A stretch of DNA of 6,845 bases. Source: Campylobacterota bacterium (GTDB taxonomy: Bacteria > Campylobacterota > Campylobacteria > Campylobacterales > JALSKU01). The notes beneath the pieces are model-generated. The model did no database searches. It saw nothing but the letters and a program-made list of their open reading frames with translations, and was not told the DNA's origin. This document shows positions 4,831 to 6,845 of the stretch, piece by piece. Where the stretch lies: the NCBI GenBank assembly GCA_013153915.1, contig JAADDL010000136.1, positions 1-6,845 of the forward strand, read 5' to 3'. A program made the position numbers and the translations under genes. Positions within the stretch are counted from its first letter, which is position 1, and each line of letters starts with the position of its first letter.

Positions 4831-6845
4831 TTTTTTCCTTTGCTAATTTAATAGTAAATACGACGGTATCTTCTCCTTCGTTTTTAACACTTAATTTTCC
4901 GCCCATCTTATCTTCTATTATAATCTTTGCAACATACAATCCAAGCCCCGTACCGTCTTTTTTAGTCGTAAAGTAAGGGTCAAAGATAGATTCTATAATA
5001 TCTTCATCTATCTTACCCGCATTATCTTTAATATCTACAAAAATATTATCCTCATCTTCATATGCTTCTACATATATAGAGTATTTATTGCCGTTGTTTT
5101 TTAACTCTATGATTTTATTTTTCGCATTGTTTATGATATTTAATAAAACCTGTTTAAAATCGTTTTCATATCCGTATATTAAAAAATCGTTATCGGACGA
5201 ATTGATATTAAACATTAGATTGATATGAGAATAAAATATCTGTTTTCCAACGATTTCATATATTTCGTCAAACGCTTTTTTTAATGAAAATTTTGTTTTA
5301 CTATTTTTAGGTTTTAAAAATTCTCTAAAATCTTTAAGAGTTTTTGACATATATTGTATCTGAGTCATGGAATCTTTTACAAACTCTTTTATATCTTCGC
5401 TATTTAAATCATTTTCCATAAACCTCATCTGCAAATCTTGCACGATAGCCGATAGTTCGACAAGAGGTTCGTTCCATTGATGTGCGATTGCGGCTATCAT
5501 ATCTCCCATCTCCGCAAGCTTTGCCTGCTGGTTGATAAACTGTTTTTGTTGAGTTACTTCGGTGATATCGTCTATCACGCAAACGATACCTCCTACACTA
5601 TTGTCACTAAGATAAAAAGGAGCTTTTGAGATGATAACTTGTTTTTTAAATTTTCCGTTTTTAGAGTATAGAGTAGTTTCATATATATCGTTTTTCAAAG
5701 AGTTCAATAACTCTTGGTCTCTTTTTGTATTTTCACTGGCACTAAAGTAGTTAAAAAAGCTAAAACTGGTTTTGCCTATTATTTTATCCTTGCCCACACC
5801 TATAAAGTCGCAAAAAGCTTTATTGCATCCAAGATACTTTCCATCTTTATCTTTATAAAATATCGGAGCAGGTATGGTTTCTATCAAAACTTCCAAAAAC
5901 TTTATCTGCTCTTGCAACCTCTTTTCAGCCCTATTTTTTCTTGCTATATTTATGATAAGTATAATACTCATAACCGATAAAAATATAAAAATCAAACTAA
6001 CTATCCAGACAAGTTTTTTATATTTTTGATAAAAAGATTCGGGTTTATTCAATATAATAGCCTTATCTTTTATAAATGGCGGTATTTTTAGACGGTATTT
6101 TTGCAGTAAATTGTAGTCAAAAGTATATCTTATCGTACTATTTTTCACTATAGGTATATCTTTAGGTTCAACCGAGTCAAAGAGTATTTTTTTTGTTATC
6201 TTAGCGGCTTCTTCACCTTGAGAATAACCGTTTAACAGCGCTCCTCCGACCACTCCGTAACCCATATCAAAATCCCAAAGACCAAATATCGGCACTTTAC
6301 TAACGGAAGATACCTCTTTTAAAGAATTTTTATATGTAAAATATTTTCCCGAACTATCTTTTTGATGAAATACATATAGTATCGCATCATGTTTTTTTAA
6401 CGATTTGACTATCTTTTTTATGCTTTTTAGATCGAACATATCGAGATATTCATAATTTAGGTAAAAATAATCTTTCATGATCTTAAATATCTCTTTTTTT
6501 ATCTCCAAACCGCTTTTTGATTTATCGCTTATGATGAGTATTTTATTTAGGTATGGCACCATTTTGGTTATCAATTCTATATTTTTTCTTATATCTACGC
6601 TCTCTACGACACCCGTTACTTTATATCTAAAGTTAGGATAATCAATCATATCTTCGGTAAAATTGTTGATTCCGCAAAATACTATAGGGGTATTTTGAAA
6701 GATTTTATCTCTATATTTCGTTAAAAATTCCAAAGCTTCGTTATCTACGGATATAATAATATCAAAAGCCGTATATTTAAATTCTTCTTTGTATAATTCT
6801 AAAAGTTTACTGTAATATGTATCGTTTTCAACTCTTTTTGCGTCC
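4811..6845 (-). CDS. Sensor histidine kinase with ABC-substrate-binding-like sensory domain, PAS domain and HATPase (5' end cut by the window edge)
   Basis: The frame stays open from 6845. A TTG at 6733 could serve as a start, but the codons upstream encode more of the domain (NDTYYSKLLELYKEEF, then FDIIISVDNEALEFL), so the gene begins outside the window. With numbering from 6733, an ABC_sub_bind-type periplasmic domain runs to about 220 (PIVFCGINNF; TGVVESVDIRKNIELI at 40-55). One membrane helix follows (241-263), then a short coiled-coil linker and a PAS domain (about 278-393; IPAPIFYKDKDGKYLGCNKA). The H box is AEMGDMIAAIAHQWNEPL with H418 (bases 5482-5480). The HATPase domain has the N box (LLNIINNAKNKI), a G1 box reading DNAGKI (570-575), the F box FDPYFTTK and the G2 box GTGLGL (594-599). 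It should sense a ligand outside the cytoplasmic membrane, and possibly a second cue through PAS, and phosphorylate the overlapping regulator. The ligand is unknown. Confidence 0.92.
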   Translation of the reverse strand, partial: DAKRVENDTYYSKLLELYKEEFKYTAFDIIISVDNEALEFLTKYRDKIFQNTPIVFCGINNFTEDMIDYPNFRYKVTGVVESVDIRKNIELITKMVPYLNKILIISDKSKSGLEIKKEIFKIMKDYFYLNYEYLDMFDLKSIKKIVKSLKKHDAILYVFHQKDSSGKYFTYKNSLKEVSSVSKVPIFGLWDFDMGYGVVGGALLNGYSQGEEAAKITKKILFDSVEPKDIPIVKNSTIRYTFDYNLLQKYRLKIPPFIKDKAIILNKPESFYQKYKKLVWIVSLIFIFLSVMSIILIINIARKNRAEKRLQEQIKFLEVLIETIPAPIFYKDKDGKYLGCNKAFCDFIGVGKDKIIGKTSFSFFNYFSASENTKRDQELLNSLKNDIYETTLYSKNGKFKKQVIISKAPFYLSDNSVGGIVCVIDDITEVTQQKQFINQQAKLAEMGDMIAAIAHQWNEPLVELSAIVQDLQMRFMENDLNSEDIKEFVKDSMTQIQYMSKTLKDFREFLKPKNSKTKFSLKKAFDEIYEIVGKQIFYSHINLMFNINSSDNDFLIYGYENDFKQVLLNIINNAKNKIIELKNNGNKYSIYVEAYEDEDNIFVDIKDNAGKIDEDIIESIFDPYFTTKKDGTGLGLYVAKIIIEDKMGGKLSVKNEGEDTVVFTIKLAKEKSENTVT
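4836..4840 (-). promoter_or_regulatory. Ribosome binding site supporting the GTG start of the response regulator
   Basis: The minus strand reads AAGGA, then five A bases, then GTG at 4830. The correct spacing supports this non-ATG start, which gives the expected MKILLLEDN receiver N-terminus. The site lies within the 3' coding end of the kinase gene. Confidence 0.75.

Noticed and set aside
5714..5980. 88-codon open frame on the plus strand
   Set aside because: It lies wholly inside the kinase PAS/linker coding region, has no recognisable domain, and opposes a strongly supported gene.
6731..6733. TTG as the start codon of the histidine kinase
   Set aside because: The frame remains open to the window edge and the upstream codons continue the ABC-substrate-binding-like domain, so this codon is most likely an internal leucine.
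1..6845. CRISPR array, tRNA/rRNA gene, insertion sequence or attachment site
   Set aside because: No regularly spaced repeats, transposase-like coding sequence, terminal inverted repeats or tRNA-like sequence were noticed; nearly all bases are accounted for by seven ordinary genes.

Overview
The window is an AT-rich stretch of bacterial chromosome in which every supported gene lies on the minus strand. Read in the direction of transcription (right to left) it holds seven genes: a sensor histidine kinase (cut by the right edge), an OmpR-type response regulator, the three subunits of a TRAP transporter (DctP, DctQ, DctM), LutA, and the first 112 codons of LutB (cut by the left edge). A LutC gene would be expected beyond the left edge. 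The gene content and style (LutAB beside a carboxylate transporter, a kinase with an HQW-type H box, strong A/T bias) suggest a Campylobacterota-like bacterium such as Sulfurimonas, Arcobacter or Sulfurospirillum. That placement is inference from recalled family patterns, not a search.

The layout is very compact. Kinase and regulator overlap by 20 bases, 27 bases separate the regulator from dctP, and 49-56 bases separate dctP from dctQ. dctQ/dctM and dctM/lutA each overlap by 4 bases (ATGA), and lutA/lutB overlap by 11 bases. No gap is long enough to require a second promoter, so the simplest reading is one transcription unit. The only conspicuous non-coding structure is a perfect 10-bp stem with a 5-base loop between dctP and dctQ. 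There is no gene-free stretch above about 60 bases.

The likely biology is a self-contained module for sensing, importing and oxidising a small carboxylate, most plausibly lactate. The kinase has an extracytoplasmic ABC-substrate-binding-like domain, one membrane helix, a PAS domain and a catalytic core. Its partner regulator would control the operon. DctP captures the substrate in the periplasm and DctQM moves it in with an ion gradient. The Fe-S proteins LutA and LutB, with LutC, would oxidise L-lactate to pyruvate and pass electrons to the respiratory chain. Lactate is inferred from the Lut neighbours and from the DctP family; the sequence does not prove it.

The most unusual points are the pairing of a TRAP transporter and a dedicated two-component system with lut genes, non-consensus residues in the ATP-binding N and G1 boxes of the kinase, and the intercistronic hairpin. 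Base composition also shifts sharply between the very AT-rich signalling genes and the less AT-rich transport genes.
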